From assembly GCA_002633005.1 (NCBI GenBank), contig NMRA01000516.1:101346-136183 (forward strand): 34,838 bases of DNA, read 5' to 3'. A program made the position numbers and the translations under genes. The first letter of the stretch is position 1, and every line of letters begins with the position of its first letter. The notes under the pieces were generated by a model. The model did not search any database and was not told where the DNA came from. It saw nothing but the letters and a program-made list of their open reading frames with translations. Shown here piece after piece: positions 1 through 11,775 of the stretch. The stretch comes from Phoronis australis. Taxonomy: Eukaryota; Phoronida; Phoronidae.

Positions 1-323
1 GTGTCTGTACTGAAAGGTCAGACCATAGTAGGACATGGTCGTCGCGAAAGTAGCAACGCTGTTGCGTTCTTTTTGAAGCGCTGCGTTACTTTGATGTATA
101 TAGTTATGGCTTAATACAAACGTAGCTGTGCCGCTGGTGGTCTAGAAGACCCGTGCAAAATTTTTTTGATAAATTGAAGACGTTATTGTAGCCGAGTTTT
201 AGGACTGTAAGTACGTCATTGTTCGCACGTACACGTTCATGTACTGGGCGCTTATTTCAGCAAAGTCTGAAAACGCGTGGGGAGCGCTTATAGGGGCATG
301 GGCAGTTATTACGGCGAATACGG
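1..323. mobile_element. Right part of TA-flanked CGCCC-rich DNA transposon (cut by window edge)
   Basis: This stretch aligns almost end to end with the right ~320 bp of the complete element at 4204-5614, sharing for example the words GAAGCGCTGCGTTACTTTG and GTAGCCGAGTTTTAGGACTG. It ends in TTATTACGGCGAATACGG followed by TA at 324-325, which is the inverted form of the left end of the complete copy. The subterminal part carries GCGCTTAT and related CGCCC-type words. No transposase reading frame is present, so it looks non-autonomous. The left half lies outside the window. Confidence 0.75.
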
Positions 324-325
324 TA

Positions 326-3300
326 CCTTTCCCATTTACCAAAACTTCCGAAAAAGCGAAGTTTCTCTTCTGATGGGAAAACATCTATTGATACATTAAT
401 TCAGGCAAGCTATTGCTCAGCTATTAATAAAACAGTAACATAGGTTCTTTATATTAATTCAATTAACTGAACAAAACAGCAGAGCCAAAACTGTCATTTA
501 CCAGTTTCTCATTGTTACAATACACACATTATCCCCACACCTATGATCAAACTGAATGATCAGACAACTACTAGTAACAAAACAGGACTACACTACCTAA
601 TCATATGACTCACCAATTTTGGAAGGGTCATGTTGGCAACCCTGTTAAAGATAACGGTTTGCTTAGGAGATATGAACTAATCTCCCAATAGTTCAAAGCA
701 TAGGTTTTCAAATTTGACACAAGTCAGCCCAACTCATCGCAGCAAAATTCAGACACAATGACACAACGCAGGTTGTGGAGAATATTTTACAATGAATGTT
801 ATATGCAGCCGAATGTGGGCTTGATGTCCAATATTTCTTCTACACAGACACACACTGAGCGAATAACTTGAAAGTCAAGTGAACCCTACTCAGTGTAAGA
901 GAAATGTTTTTCAGAAGGGGAGGCATGCCCTAAGCTATAAAAAGTCTGGGGTCCTAAAATAAGACCTGTCTAGTCGTCGCAACCAACCTCGTTGCCACAA
1001 GATTTCATAGAACTACCACCTCCCCCCAATTGACACAGAACATACTTAGCTTAACGGATAATATAGCACTGATCATGTTATAGGAAAGACAAATCAAAGT
1101 CTATGCTCTGACCATGCATTCACACTTGAAACACTAAGGAAGTTTAGTAGTTTAGGTAAGCATTTTCACAGGTGTCAGTACATTAAGCAGCCTGTTGTAA
1201 GCAGCCTATAACCAGCCACGCAACATTCAAGGTTGCAAATAATGTTACTCTTCCATTCCAATACACTCAACAGATGATAAGTGATGTTTAAATTAACATT
1301 GTGGCATCTCATTACTTATCATAACAAGAGATGGTTAAAACCAAAGGAATCTTACCTGAGTAAATATTTCCCTGTTGATTGCCCATGATGTCACACAGGG
1401 ATAATTTACACCTGGTCACCAGTGACCCACAGTTCTTACTCAGTGTTGCTGTCCCTTAATCACCTGCCCACACAGGTACATATTCAGAGCCAGTGTATGA
1501 AGGCCTACTAGTTCTAGGTAAACTTGAAGTAATGATGTAACAGTTGTATCAATAAGAAATGTGATTGCTTAACCACAAGCCACTATAACACATAACCTTC
1601 AAGTACAAACAGGTAAATGAAAGCACTGTAGACAAACAGGCCAGGTAAACAGAGCAGTGTGGTTGTCCCAAAATAGTAACAACAATCATGAAAATAACTT
1701 CTTCCAACAATTAACTTTCAGTCTATTGTTGCCACAGCTCATCAGTTGATCAATCCACAATATACAAATTCCATCACTCTAGTAATATACCCTAATCCAA
1801 GTTACATCACTGTAATCCACTCAAGCACAAATAGATCCACAAAATCCATGTGTATTTCAGCTAGACTGCAGGTAAATCCAATTTTCTGGTTCATCAGAAT
1901 TTAGTCCCCAGTGTGGTATGGTACACCAGACATGGTGGTCACATCCATGTCCACATAAGATTTTTTGAAGAGCCAAAACCTCAATACAATTGATCAGAAA
2001 ATCAAACAAGATCCAATGTGTGGGTAACCTGGCATGCAAGCACCCACTTCAAGGTGTTGGACAATAACTGAGTCCCATTTGGTCCTGTCTAGATAGCAAT
2101 TAAGTAGTCTGTAGTGGACAGTATATGACATGAAGACCAGCAAACAGTTGCAAATTCACCACCAGAGCCTTAATAAAAGCACTATTCACATAAATATTTG
2201 CTGGCCATTGGAATGCCAAGTACTTTGAACCTTGCATGTAATGATCAGAGCAAAAGCTTCACAAAAATGTCACTCATCAACAACCAGTTATGCCCAATAC
2301 TCCCTTTTTATTCAATCAACTGTTTAAGTCATAGTTCACCCCAATGACAGGTCAGCTGGGTATAGATTTCTGATACACTCATTGTACAGTAAGTAATATG
2401 TCAACATTGGAGGTGAATAGATGCACCCTAAAGGACAGAATCAACAGTGTCCCCTTGGGAACTAGGTCATATTTCTCACAACAAAGGAACAATAACACAT
2501 GACTCACCTATAATTTAATAGGCATTTGGCTGAAACACAAGCAGAAATGTACAAGAGGAAAAATGTCCCATGCACACCAAAGAAAAAAAGTTCCACTTCT
2601 CATGAGCATTAAATTTCACAACAAATGACTTGAGAGCAAGCTTGAGAACCCACGAAAATGAAATTTGGTTGATGTTCCCAGGAAAAAACAACATGGCTGC
2701 AAGGACTCTAAATCGCGAAAAAAAATTCCAGGGAATAAAACAGGTGAATGGAATTTGCACTGAAAGAGGTCCCTAAATTGAATCTAGCTAGGAATCCCTA
2801 AGGGCAACACAGACCCTGTTCTCACAAAAAAGAAGCAGGCATTGCTTATAATGCAGGAGCAATGACACATAATGTTCACACCAGGTTCAACCCATAACCC
2901 ATTTACGTACATAAAATGAACAAAAAGGTTCAAAACAATGAACATTGAAAACAGATTACATTAGTTACATGTATATTCTAAAGATACAACCAGTCAGTAC
3001 ACCTTTAGCTCTGGACCAATTCATTACAAACCAACTGAAAACTGACACGCCAACCTTTAACTGACACCCACTTTTATATTAGTGGATAAAAGGTTTACTT
3101 GTTGAGGTTGATGAGGTTCACCACATTGATGAATTAACAAAGATACCAAGGTGACACTACACCACTACCAAAGGATTCACACATACTTCAGGTTGTTTCA
3201 CTTATGAAAATCGCCCCTCAAGCACTCTAAGTAACAAATATATCATAACAGTAGAGACAAGTATTCACAATTCTTTCCCCATCTAAAATATAACAAACAC

Positions 3301-3380
3301 CTGTACTAGGACATACGATATGTTAAATATACATAAAACAACCTAAAAAAGAAGACATCAAGTAACTGTACAAGAGAAGA
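326..3380. other. Unassigned AT-rich non-coding DNA
   Basis: I see no convincing exon, RNA gene or transposon end in this stretch. The longest open frames are about 60-80 codons, have no recognisable motifs and fit chance in AT-rich DNA. It could be intergenic or intronic. Confidence 0.5.
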
Positions 3381-3383
3381 GGC

Positions 3384-3540
3384 AGTGTAGCCTGGTTGAT
3401 AAGTGCCCGCTTTCTTTACTCAAGGTCCTGGGTTTAAGTCCCACCAGGTCACACTGCTAAACCCTTGAGCCAGGTTTCTAGCTCCTCAGCTCGGTTTTAA
3501 CCATATATTAATAAAGCATAAAAATATTTCCAGGTGATCA
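3384..3540 (+). repeat. tRNA-derived SINE-like unit
   Basis: A tRNA-like head runs from about 3386 to 3460. It has a box A-like word around 3390-3402 (GCCTGGTTGATAAG) and a box B-like word at 3430-3442 (GGGTTTAAGTCCC), close to the RNA polymerase III consensus GGTTCRANNCC. The first strand around GCAGTGT and the later ACACTGC are complementary. The order GGTCCTGGGTT then CCCACCAGGTCAC is typical of invertebrate tRNA-derived SINE heads. No clean cloverleaf with a plausible anticodon arm forms, so I call it a SINE rather than a functional tRNA. The tail (to about 3540) is not delimited by a clear duplication. Confidence 0.45.
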
Positions 3541-3635
3541 GTGCAATGGGCCCACATGCAAGGCCTGCGCACGTCTGGTACAACGTATATCAGACTGCCT
3601 GCAATTATTTTATATTTTTTATAGCTGTACAAGAA

Positions 3636-4008
3636 AGAGCAAAGCGCCGTGTTGAGTCATATGCACCTACAATGTGCATCATATACAGTAGATACCAGAG
3701 ATGATCATTAGTTCATATTCTCACTAAAAGGGAGTATACTAGTGAACTAGCCTCTAGTAGGTGCAAAGCAAATCAGAAATGCTCTCCTCACTAGGAACAC
3801 ACACCTGCTACCTTCCATCATTCTTCACTCACTTTGGGGAACAGGCAGGTGTCGGGAAACGAAGAAGTTATACAGAAACATTAAAAAGGCCATTAGGGTC
3901 ACAACAAAAATCCGTCTGAAATGGGGCTTTACACGACATCCATGTTGTAACGTATTTGCCAAATTTCATAACCATCCATCAAGGACTTTGATAGATATCA
4001 AGACAAAC
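3636..4008 (+). repeat. Fragment of dispersed ~150-bp-monomer element
   Basis: The start (AGAGCAAAGCGCCGTGTTGA) matches the 5' ends of the copies at 17781, 21304, 27903 and 33095. From about 3885 it contains one degenerate ~150-bp monomer, with a CCATTAGGGTC word, ATCCGTCTGAAA, then CCAAATTTCATAACCATCC. It stops in an A-rich tract directly before the hairpin at 4009. The 3' end of the family is missing here. Confidence 0.5.
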
Positions 4009-4071
4009 ACAAAGAAAAACTAGAAAGATTATTGTCACAGCGTGACAATAATCTTTCTAGTTTTTCTTTGT
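4009..4071. repeat. Perfect 30-bp inverted repeat (hairpin, 3-nt loop)
   Basis: The left arm 4009-4038 and right arm 4042-4071 are exact reverse complements separated by AGC. The inner part, TTATTGTCAC then GTGACAATAA, recurs imperfectly at about 4070-4086, 8959, 10148 and 11334. At each of those sites it is followed by a GGACTCTGCGCGTG-like word. It may be a mobile-element terminus or a cruciform-forming site. Confidence 0.85.
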
Positions 4072-4133
4072 CACATCGTGACAATAACAGACTCTGCGCG
4101 TGCGTATTACTGAATACTGTTGTTATAAATATA

Positions 4134-5920
4134 GAGTCAACAGGGAAAGTCATTATTGTAGTCATACATGTAGAGTCAACAGGGAAAGTCCTTATTGTAG
4201 TTACCGTATTCGCCGTAATAACCACCCAGGGCGCTTAGAAAACTTCAGTTCAGGGGGGCGCTTATTATAACCCAAGGCGGTTGAAACCCGGTCTCCAAAA
4301 CGGGTGAAATCGGTAGCTAAGATTCATCATATTTATGCTCTGTGACCTCAATGTAATCTATGAAAGACTTGCAACAAAACTGTGGTGCATTGCTATCAAA
4401 CTTCGTTGCTAAATTACTATCATTTTATAGAAAATTGTGCTGAAATCCCAGGGCGAAAACTCGCCAACTGACTGCCTCGAAATCGCCGTCTTCGATATGG
4501 CGACTTCAATGCTTGAATAATAATGGTTTCGACTCAAGCAAATTATCTGAAATCCTCATTAAGTTTTATAAGTAGCGTCTCTAAGATTATTTTAAGTTCC
4601 CGTGGAGTCTGGATTAATGGCAGGTTTAAGTACAAATCTGTGCAACATTGTGCCATCTACGTGTATGATCGGCAACAAGGCGAGAAAAATGTCTGGACGA
4701 ACACACATGTTGTTGTCACATGACGTTCGTTTCGAAGTTCATCTGCGAGTAAGCGAGCGCATGCGTGTCACCAGAGTTCATTTGCCAAAGCAGGGACCGT
4801 CTTTTGGCCAGAGCCACGAAATCTAACTAGCTAGATGAGTCTAAAGAAATTTGCACAAGCAGTAGGCCTCAACCAGAGAGTGTTTCATTCAGCACTTGCC
4901 GGTCTCGTGCTAAAAACTTTCGACATTTGTCTCGGTAAGGCCCATATTAGTCGCCGTGTAGCTGGATACATACATAACTATCTGACTTATTTTTCGGTGT
5001 AAGGGTATGTAAGCATTCACTGTCAGTTGTCATTTTATCGGATATTCGAATTAAAAACACCAAGTATGTTTAATCAAACAATCCATCTCAAAAATAACGC
5101 AAACATGTTTTATAGTATTAGAAATTGTCGGAAATTAGTGCCAATATTCATTTCTTATCGATGCTACGCTACCCGTTTCATGAATGGATAGTTCCCGACT
5201 AATGTATTTGATGACAGATTCATGTATGTAGCGCACGCTTCCTGGCCACGTGCGTTTAACACCGAGTTATTTTCATTCATGAGACAGTCGATGTGTCTAC
5301 AGAAAAGGTCAGACCATAGTGGGACACGGTCGTCGCTAGAGCGTAGCAATGCTGCTGCATTCTTTTTGAAGCGCTGCGTTACTTTGAAGTGTAAAGTCAC
5401 GGCTAAATACGAAAGTAGCAGTGCCGCTGGTGGTCTAGAAAACCCGTGCAAAAGTTTTTTGATAAATTGAAAACGTTATTGTAGCCGAGTTTTAGGACTG
5501 TAGGTACGTCATTGTTCGCATGTACACGTTCATGGACAGGCCGCTTATTTAAGCAAAGTCTGAAAACGAGTGGGGGGCTTATAGGGGCATGGGCGGTTAT
5601 TATGGCGAATACGGTATACATGTAGAGTCAACATGAGAAGTCATTATTTTAGTCATACATGTAGAGTCAACAGGGAAAGTCGTTATTGCAGTCGTACATG
5701 TAGAGTCAACAGGGAAAGTCGTTATTGTAGTTATCCATGTAGAGTCAACAGGGAAAGTCGTTATTGAAGTCATACATACAGAGTCGACAGGGAAAGTCAT
5801 TATTGTAGTCATACACTTAAGTAGAGTCAACAGGGAAAGCCAATATTGTTATCATACATGTAAAGTAAACAACAAAAGTCATTATTGTAATCATATATGT
5901 AGAGTCAACAGGGAAAGATT
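4134..5920. repeat. 39-bp minisatellite, interrupted by a transposon
   Basis: The unit has the core GAGTCAACAGGGAAAGTC followed by (a/g)TTATTGTAGTCATACATGTA. Core starts are at 4134 and 4173, then after the inserted element at 5625, 5664, 5703, 5742, 5781, 5824, 5863 and 5902, giving about ten copies. The spacing is 39 bp except for one 43-bp step. Since 39 is a multiple of 3, the minus strand stays open through 5600-5830 as a 13-residue repeat, which I read as an artefact of the period and not a gene. The transposon at 4204-5614 splits the array. Confidence 0.9.
4204..5614. mobile_element. Complete 1411-bp TA-flanked DNA transposon, non-autonomous
   Basis: The left end CCGTATTCGCCGTAATAACC and the right end, read inverted as CCGTATTCGCCATAATAACC, form terminal inverted repeats, each flanked by TA (4202-4203 and 5615-5616). 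Inside both ends are repeated (A/T)TAA(G/C)CGCCC-like words, a plausible array of transposase-binding sites. No open frame is longer than about 95 codons and none has a DDE-type pattern, so it depends on a transposase elsewhere. The TA duplication resembles Tc1/mariner-like or other TA-targeting superfamilies, but the ends do not let me assign one. The right ~320 bp is shared with the copy at 1-323. Confidence 0.85.
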
Positions 5921-5929
5921 CTCTTGTTG

Positions 5930-6500
5930 CTTCAAATTTGTAGTCAGCTGTGGAAAGTCCATTAGGTACCTGTTCTCCTGGAGTGTAAAAATCAAGAAAT
6001 TCCCTCTATCATGATATAATCTAGAATCACCCTTAATTAACTTGTCAAGCAGGCCTTTTGTGTTGGTACACAATACTGTGGCTGAGCTGGTCAGCACTTA
6101 CAGTCACACAAAGGAATCAACAGGAGGTGAAAGTTAAGTCTAATTACTCTGATAGTCAATGGGGTTTTTCTCCATTCCAAGTCTTTTGGTGAAAGCATTT
6201 CATACAAAACACACCTGCTTCAAAGCAATTGTTGAAAGTGGTTCGCAAATAGTATTTTTAAATATCTAGTTAGCATCAGTGGCCCTGTTCACAACATAAT
6301 TGCTGGATTACATGAGCATCAGATGAAAGACACAATATTAGAGCTGGACTATCACTGACTTAACATTAGTTTGCCACTGTTAAACTGATAAGGACAAGGC
6401 TGTATCCTGACTGACAGATCAGTGGACTGGCCGGATCAGTCAGTCGGGATGCTGATTCCACTACGCGGGTGCATAACACACTAGAGCTGTCACAAATGTA
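5930..6500. repeat. Dispersed repeat paralogous to 21350-22060
   Basis: Long stretches match the region 21355-21700 in the same order: AAATCAAGAAATT, then TTGGTACACAA, then ACAGTCACACAAAGGAATC, then TTCGCAAATAGTATTTTTAAA. The following part (6320-6475, containing GACAAGGCTGTATCC and ending GGGTGCATAAC) matches 21820-22000 in inverted orientation. The minus strand of both copies has a short similar reading, with ATVLCTN(T/S)KGLLD near 6000-6090 and 21420-21480, so the repeat may descend from a coding mobile element. Both copies are short and decayed. Confidence 0.7.
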
Positions 6501-7740
6501 GAGATGGAAACACCTCTAGTAGTAGGTTTAACTCAGTGCCAAAAGGCATATTGCTAGAGAACAGTGTTTAATTCTGACAAGCATGTAATTACTACAGGAC
6601 TTTCCCAGCAAGCCTCTCAGCAGTTATTCCAATACACCAACTGGTACTGCCAGCATGATGAATCACCAACAGACCACAAGACTAAATAGCCGCATTTCAC
6701 CTTGAGACACCATTAGTTTCTCCTTTCTGGGGGCAATAAGGATGGCTATGGTTTCAACATTTCAATCTGATGAGATTGCTGTTTAACAGGGAACTTTTCA
6801 TATTGGCCCTCTCTAGAGTAATGAGAGTGTGAAAATGGCTCTTTGTATTGATGTAGATCTCAGTGAACTAATCAAGTGGAAAGGTAATAGCTAGCACTAC
6901 TGTCTTATCACACACAAATTGTTTTTTTTTGGCATTTGCAGAGTTCAACCTACAACTGTGGACAGTAGTTTTAACTTGGTACATTTAAAAATAACAAAAT
7001 GACAAAAAGTTAATTTGTTTTTATCTTGACCAAGGATCATTTCACAAAGGAAATTTGCTTTTAAAATATGTTTCATGTCAGTTTTTGTTATTTCATTTTT
7101 AATACTCATGTCTGCTTTTTTTCTTACCGGAACTTGAAGTACCAAAACAGTGGTAGATTTTGATCGCTAGCAAAACTTATAATTAGTTTAGTTAATTCTG
7201 AACCCATCCCTGAACTTTCCAGATTACAGCTACATTAAACATTTCACAGCGAACAAAACCACACGTATCATTAGTTCAAGTTTAATCTTTATTACAACTC
7301 AAATCATAAAATATACACATGAGTGCAAATATAGTGATAGCCAACCTGAAGATTTGAAAATCTCTGGACAATTTTGGTTGCACTGACTACATAACTATTA
7401 ATAGCTTTTTGTCACTCATAAAAAATGAAGAGTGGGCACAAGTTAAATACAACCGTTTCCAAGTGAAAATGTGGTTAAACGAGATTGAATTTAAGAATAT
7501 TAAAAGAATAATCCATGTGACATTGTTCACAATGATCAGCTTTTGTAAATCCACCAAGCATATCGATACGGACAGACGTTTATCTTCAATTGTACCCAAT
7601 GTTAGTAGTTTTTAGCTCATTAGTTCATAGATTTTTAAAAATGGAAACCTTACTTGGTTGTATTTTCCAGTTGAAAAATGTCGTGGTGTTTAAGTTCTTA
7701 ACGAAAATTATTGGTTAATGTAGTTTGAAAATTCGCCATA
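6500..7740. other. Unassigned low-copy DNA
   Basis: There is no strong feature here. A weak exon candidate at 6817-6883 is listed separately. Otherwise the stretch is AT-rich, with short open frames in all frames and no recognised motif. Confidence 0.4.
6817..6883 (+). CDS. Weak candidate internal exon, unknown product
   Basis: A pyrimidine-rich tract ending in CCCTCTCTAG precedes a 67-nt segment, and AAAG/GTAATA follows it as a possible donor. Between them one frame is open and includes VKMALCIDVDLSELIKWK. No partner exon can be joined with confidence, and 67 nt of open frame between two splice-like words can occur by chance. No family is recognised. Confidence 0.2.
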
Positions 7741-7754
7741 ATGTACAGGCAAAG

Positions 7755-8476
7755 ATGTTTACTACAGTATATGGCTGGGTAACTGCACTTACTTGGGTCT
7801 TGCTCGCACCAGATAATGCGGTCATCACAACTGTATCCGACTTCGGTGCCCTGGTAAAAAGCCGCTCAGGACAAGCGGTGACATCCTTGTAAGTGAGGGG
7901 TATTATTCATGGTATGTGGGATCAAAATTCTCTACCTTTATCAACCGCAGCCACTGGCACTGATGCTGTTTCTTCTTTGCATAGGGAAATGTATGGAACA
8001 TGTTTTTGTTCACCCATTCGGGCAATTCAAGAGGTTTGCCTTTTTTGGAAGGCAATAATACACCCCACCACAGAGCAATGGAAATCAGTTTGGAGCAATA
8101 TGAAAGCAGGAAAGATGTTAAAACATAGTTTATACCAGTAAGTTGAAACCTGCCATCAGTATTACCATGGGATCTGTAAACTGCCTTTCCACCAAAGGCC
8201 TGATCGCCGTCACTGGGATAGTGAATTTCAAAATGGCAGGTCTATTTCCAGGGCTTGGAATGACCAGAAACAGAGGAATATTTTCTAGGTGATGTATCTG
8301 TTGATGTACTATTTTATTTTGTAGTGCGTAACGTTGCGTAATGCTACATGCGTAATCGGGCTCAAGCTTCTTATATAACCGACGTTACGGTACTATACCG
8401 CCTTCTTGACATGAACCGCTCTACTAGTAACGCTTACAACTCTGATGTTTTCATGGAGCCTAGAGCCTATATCATT
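7755..8476 (+). CDS. Region with several weak exon candidates, unknown product
   Basis: Three strong donor-like words lie on the plus strand: CCTT/GTAAGTG at 7889, CCA/GTAAGTT near 8138 and CATT/GTAAGTTT at 8477. The frame from the ATG at 7755 is open for 45 codons to 7889 and resumes after one in-frame TAA as an 82-codon open stretch to 8141. A segment 8325-8476 is preceded by a good acceptor (TACTATTTTATTTTGTAG). On the minus strand, 7850-7793 is also bracketed by an acceptor (GGCTTTTTACCAG) and a donor (CCAA/GTAAGT), with a Cys-containing frame (GYSCDDRIIWCEQDP). CpG is locally frequent. Strand and exon structure cannot be decided by eye, so this is a region to test with transcripts. Confidence 0.2.
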
Positions 8477-8844
8477 GTAAGTTTATACTATTTTTCACAT
8501 ACTACCGTAGAGTTCACTGGCTATTTCTTGTATTGTACAAAACTGTTTAACACATGATATATTACCGAGTATCTTTATTGTATTGTAACGTGAACGTATT
8601 TCCCATGACTTAGTATTCGATTATATTTGTTTCAGTGAAACCGGCCTTGTCGGACAGAACGCGTTTAACGTCAACTTAGCTGTGAATAAACGTATCATAT
8701 TCGACTATCCCATGAGTTCAAAGCCCAGGGTATTCCCCTGCGTGTAAACTTCTTGGCGACACGCCACGCTCCTTTTTGGCCCCGCCACTCAAATTGACTG
8801 CCACACACTTAATCATGACGGGAAACTTCACCGCCAGTCAAAAA

Positions 8845-8949
8845 TCGCTAGTAAAAATGATCACTAGTAAAAATGATCGCTAGTTAAATGAATTGCTAGT
8901 AAAAATAATGGCTAGTAAAAATGATAGCTAGTAAAAATGATAGCTAGTA
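8845..8949. repeat. 16-bp minisatellite, left flank of the satellite locus
   Basis: About six and a half copies of a 16-bp unit (GCTAGTAAAAATGATC and variants) run directly into the first 1.19-kb unit. The same unit recurs at 12690-12741 on the other side of the array. Confidence 0.85.
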
Positions 8950-9388
8950 ACTAGAAAGATTATTGTCACGGCATGACAATAACGGACTCTGCGCGTGCCT
9001 ATTACTGGAATTATTATGGGAAGTTACTGACAGCAACCAGTTTACCAATATGAAAAGGAATTCTTTAAAATTGTAGGAGAAATTACATATTAATTTTTTG
9101 ATGACCTTTCCACTAATTAACCTCTTCCAGTGCATTATGAGTCCCGAAGATGGAGTAATTGTTAACTCGATTAAAAGTGTGGTTAATGCTAATAATCACA
9201 GATGTTTTACTTTAAGCCCTTCAGAATACAAGATGAATGAATTGGTCAAACTTTCAGAAGAAAAATGCACCTAATGACCCCATGGGTGCACCAAATGACC
9301 TTAAAATTTAGAATTCAAACTTAATCGCACTTAGTCAACAGATACGTAATTCTGAAGTCTCTAGCTCAAAATTTTAGCTTGCACTCAA

Positions 9389-9401
9389 TGATCTTTGACC
9401 T
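9389..9401 (-). promoter_or_regulatory. DR1-type nuclear-receptor site, one mismatch
   Basis: Reads TGATCTTTGACCT, one base from the inverse of the DR1 consensus AGGTCAAAGGTCA. It lies at the equivalent position of satellite unit 1, first monomer. Confidence 0.35.
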
Positions 9402-9814
9402 ATTTTTTCTGATTGGTTAGGCCTATTGCAAAGTAAAGTAGGGTATTCAATTGGCATGTTGACTTACACCAGTGTGCTGAAATTGAAAAGAATTCCTTGA
9501 AAAACGTAAGACATGTAACATTTTGAACGTTACATGACCTTTGCACTAATTGACCTTATCCGGCGCATTTTAAGCATCTTTAGAATTATTGGAAAGCGCA
9601 TGGAAAATTTGTTTAACGCTGAGAATCACAGTTGTCTAACGGTTGACACAGAATACTTGCTGATTGAAAGGTCAAATTTTCAGAAGAAAAATGCACCTAA
9701 TGACCCCATGTTTGCACTAAATGACCTGAAACTTTGGATTCCGATTTGATTTACCTATGGCAATCAGACGTGTCAATTTGAAGTGTCCAGCTCAAAATTT
9801 TAGTTTGCACCTAA

Positions 9815-9827
9815 TGACCTTTGACCT
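9815..9827 (-). promoter_or_regulatory. Perfect DR1-type nuclear-receptor site
   Basis: Reads TGACCTTTGACCT, the exact reverse complement of AGGTCAAAGGTCA. That is the direct-repeat-1 site known for HNF4, COUP-TF and RXR heterodimers. It is in unit 1, second monomer. The sequence match is certain; any function is inferred. Confidence 0.45.
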
Positions 9828-10578
9828 ATTTCACCTGATTCGATGACCCGATTACTTAGAAAAGTAATTTTTTAAATTGTCATGTTGACTTATGCCTGTG
9901 CAATGAATTTGAAAAAGATAGCTTTAAAACTGAAGGAGGAGTACCATTTTGAAAATTATATGACCTTTGCACCAAACGACCTCTTCCGGTGCAATATGGA
10001 ATATGATTATATAACCAACCAAAATTTATATACTGTCGAAAGTCATATGCTGAATTTGAAGACCATACCTGCACCCAATTTGGAGTTATTAAGCCTCAAA
10101 GCCGGTCGGAAGAAGAATAAGAATAAGAATAAGAAGAACTAGAAAGATTATCGTCACAACGTGACAATAACGGACTCTGCGCGTGCATATTACTGGAACT
10201 ATTATGGAAAGTTACTGACAGCAACCCATTTACGAATATAAAAAGGAATTCTTTAAAATTGTAGGAGAAATTACACATTAATTTTTTGATGACCTTTCCA
10301 CTAATTGACCTCTTCCGGTGCATTATGAGCCCCAATGAGTGAGTAATTGTTATAACTCGATTAAAAGTTTGGTTAATGCTAAAAATCACAGATGTTGTAC
10401 TTTAAGCACTTCAGAATACAAGATGAATGAATTGGTCAAACTTTCAGAAGAAAAATGCACCAAATGAACCCATGGGTGCACCAAATGACCTGAAAATTTA
10501 GAATTCAATCTCAATCGCACTTAGTAAACAGATATGAAATTTTGAAGTCCCTAGCTAAAAATTTTAGCTTGCACTCAA

Positions 10579-10591
10579 TGACCTTTGACCT
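10579..10591 (-). promoter_or_regulatory. Perfect DR1-type nuclear-receptor site
   Basis: Exact TGACCTTTGACCT in satellite unit 2, first monomer, at the position homologous to 9389-9401. Confidence 0.45.
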
Positions 10592-11011
10592 ATTTTTTCT
10601 GATTGGTTAGGCCTATTGGGAAGTTAAGTGGGGTATTCAAGTGGCATGTTGACTTACCCAAGTGTGCTGAAATTGAAAAGAATTCCTTGAAAAACGTAAG
10701 AGATATAACATTTTGAACGTTACATGACCTTTGCACTAATTGACACCATCCGGTGCGTTATAAGCATCTTTAGGAAGATTAATGCAAAGCCCATGAAAAA
10801 TGTGTTGAATGCTGAGAATCACAGTTTTCTGACAGTTGGCACATCAGAATACTTGATGATTGAAAAGGTCAAGTTTTCAGAAGAAAAATGTACCTAATGA
10901 CCCCATGTTTGTGCTAAATGACCTGAAACTTTGGATTCCAAATTGAATTTCCTGTACCAATCAGACCTGTTAATTTGAAGTGTCTAGCTCAAAATCTTAG
11001 TTTGCACCTAA

Positions 11012-11024
11012 TGAACTTTGACCT
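11012..11024 (-). promoter_or_regulatory. DR1-type site, one mismatch
   Basis: Reads TGAACTTTGACCT, one mismatch from the perfect site, in satellite unit 2, second monomer. Confidence 0.35.
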
Positions 11025-11762
11025 ATTTTACCTGATTGGATGACCCGATTACTTAGAAAAGTAATTTTTTAAATTGGCTTATTGACTTATACCTGAGTAC
11101 CGAATTTGAAAATAGCTTTTGAAAAAAAGAAGGGGTAGCATTTTGAAAATTACATGACCTTTGCACCAAATGACCTCTTCCGGTGCATTATGGAAAATGA
11201 ATATGTAACGAATCAAAATTTATATACTGCCTAAAGTCATATGTTAAATTTGAAGAACATACCTGCAACCATTTTGGAGTTATTATGTGTTGAAGTTGGT
11301 CGGAAAAAGAATAAGAATAAGAACTAGAACGATTATTGTCACGGCGTGACAATAATGGACTCTGGGCGTGTGTATTAAAGGAATTGTTATGGGAAGTTTC
11401 TGACAGCAACCCGGTTACCAATATGAAAAGGAATTCTTTAAAATTGTAGGAGAAATTACATGTTAATATTTTGATGACCTTTCCACTAACTGACCTCTTC
11501 CAGTGCATTATGAAGCCCGATGAGGGAATAATTGTAAAACCAATTTAAAGTGTGGTTAATGCTAGGAATCACAGAAGTTTTACTTTAAGCACTTAAGAAT
11601 ACAACATGAATGAATTGGTCAAACTTTCAGAAGAAAAATGCACCTAATGACCCCATGGGTGCACCAAATGACCCAAAAAATGAAAATTCAACCTCAATCG
11701 CATTTAGTAAACAGATATGTAATTTTGAAGTCACTAGCTCCAAATTTTAATTTTGCACTCAA

Positions 11763-11775
11763 TGACCTTTGACCT
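11763..11775 (-). promoter_or_regulatory. Perfect DR1-type nuclear-receptor site
   Basis: Exact TGACCTTTGACCT in satellite unit 3, first monomer. Confidence 0.45.

Noticed and set aside
3386-3460. Functional tRNA gene
   Set aside because: Box A and box B-like words exist, but the anticodon arm and a consistent acceptor stem directly after the T arm do not form; a SINE head fits better.
5600-5830. Minus-strand 76-codon frame with 13-residue repeats
   Set aside because: It is the 39-bp minisatellite read in a frame that stays open because 39 is divisible by three; no start context or flanking exon.
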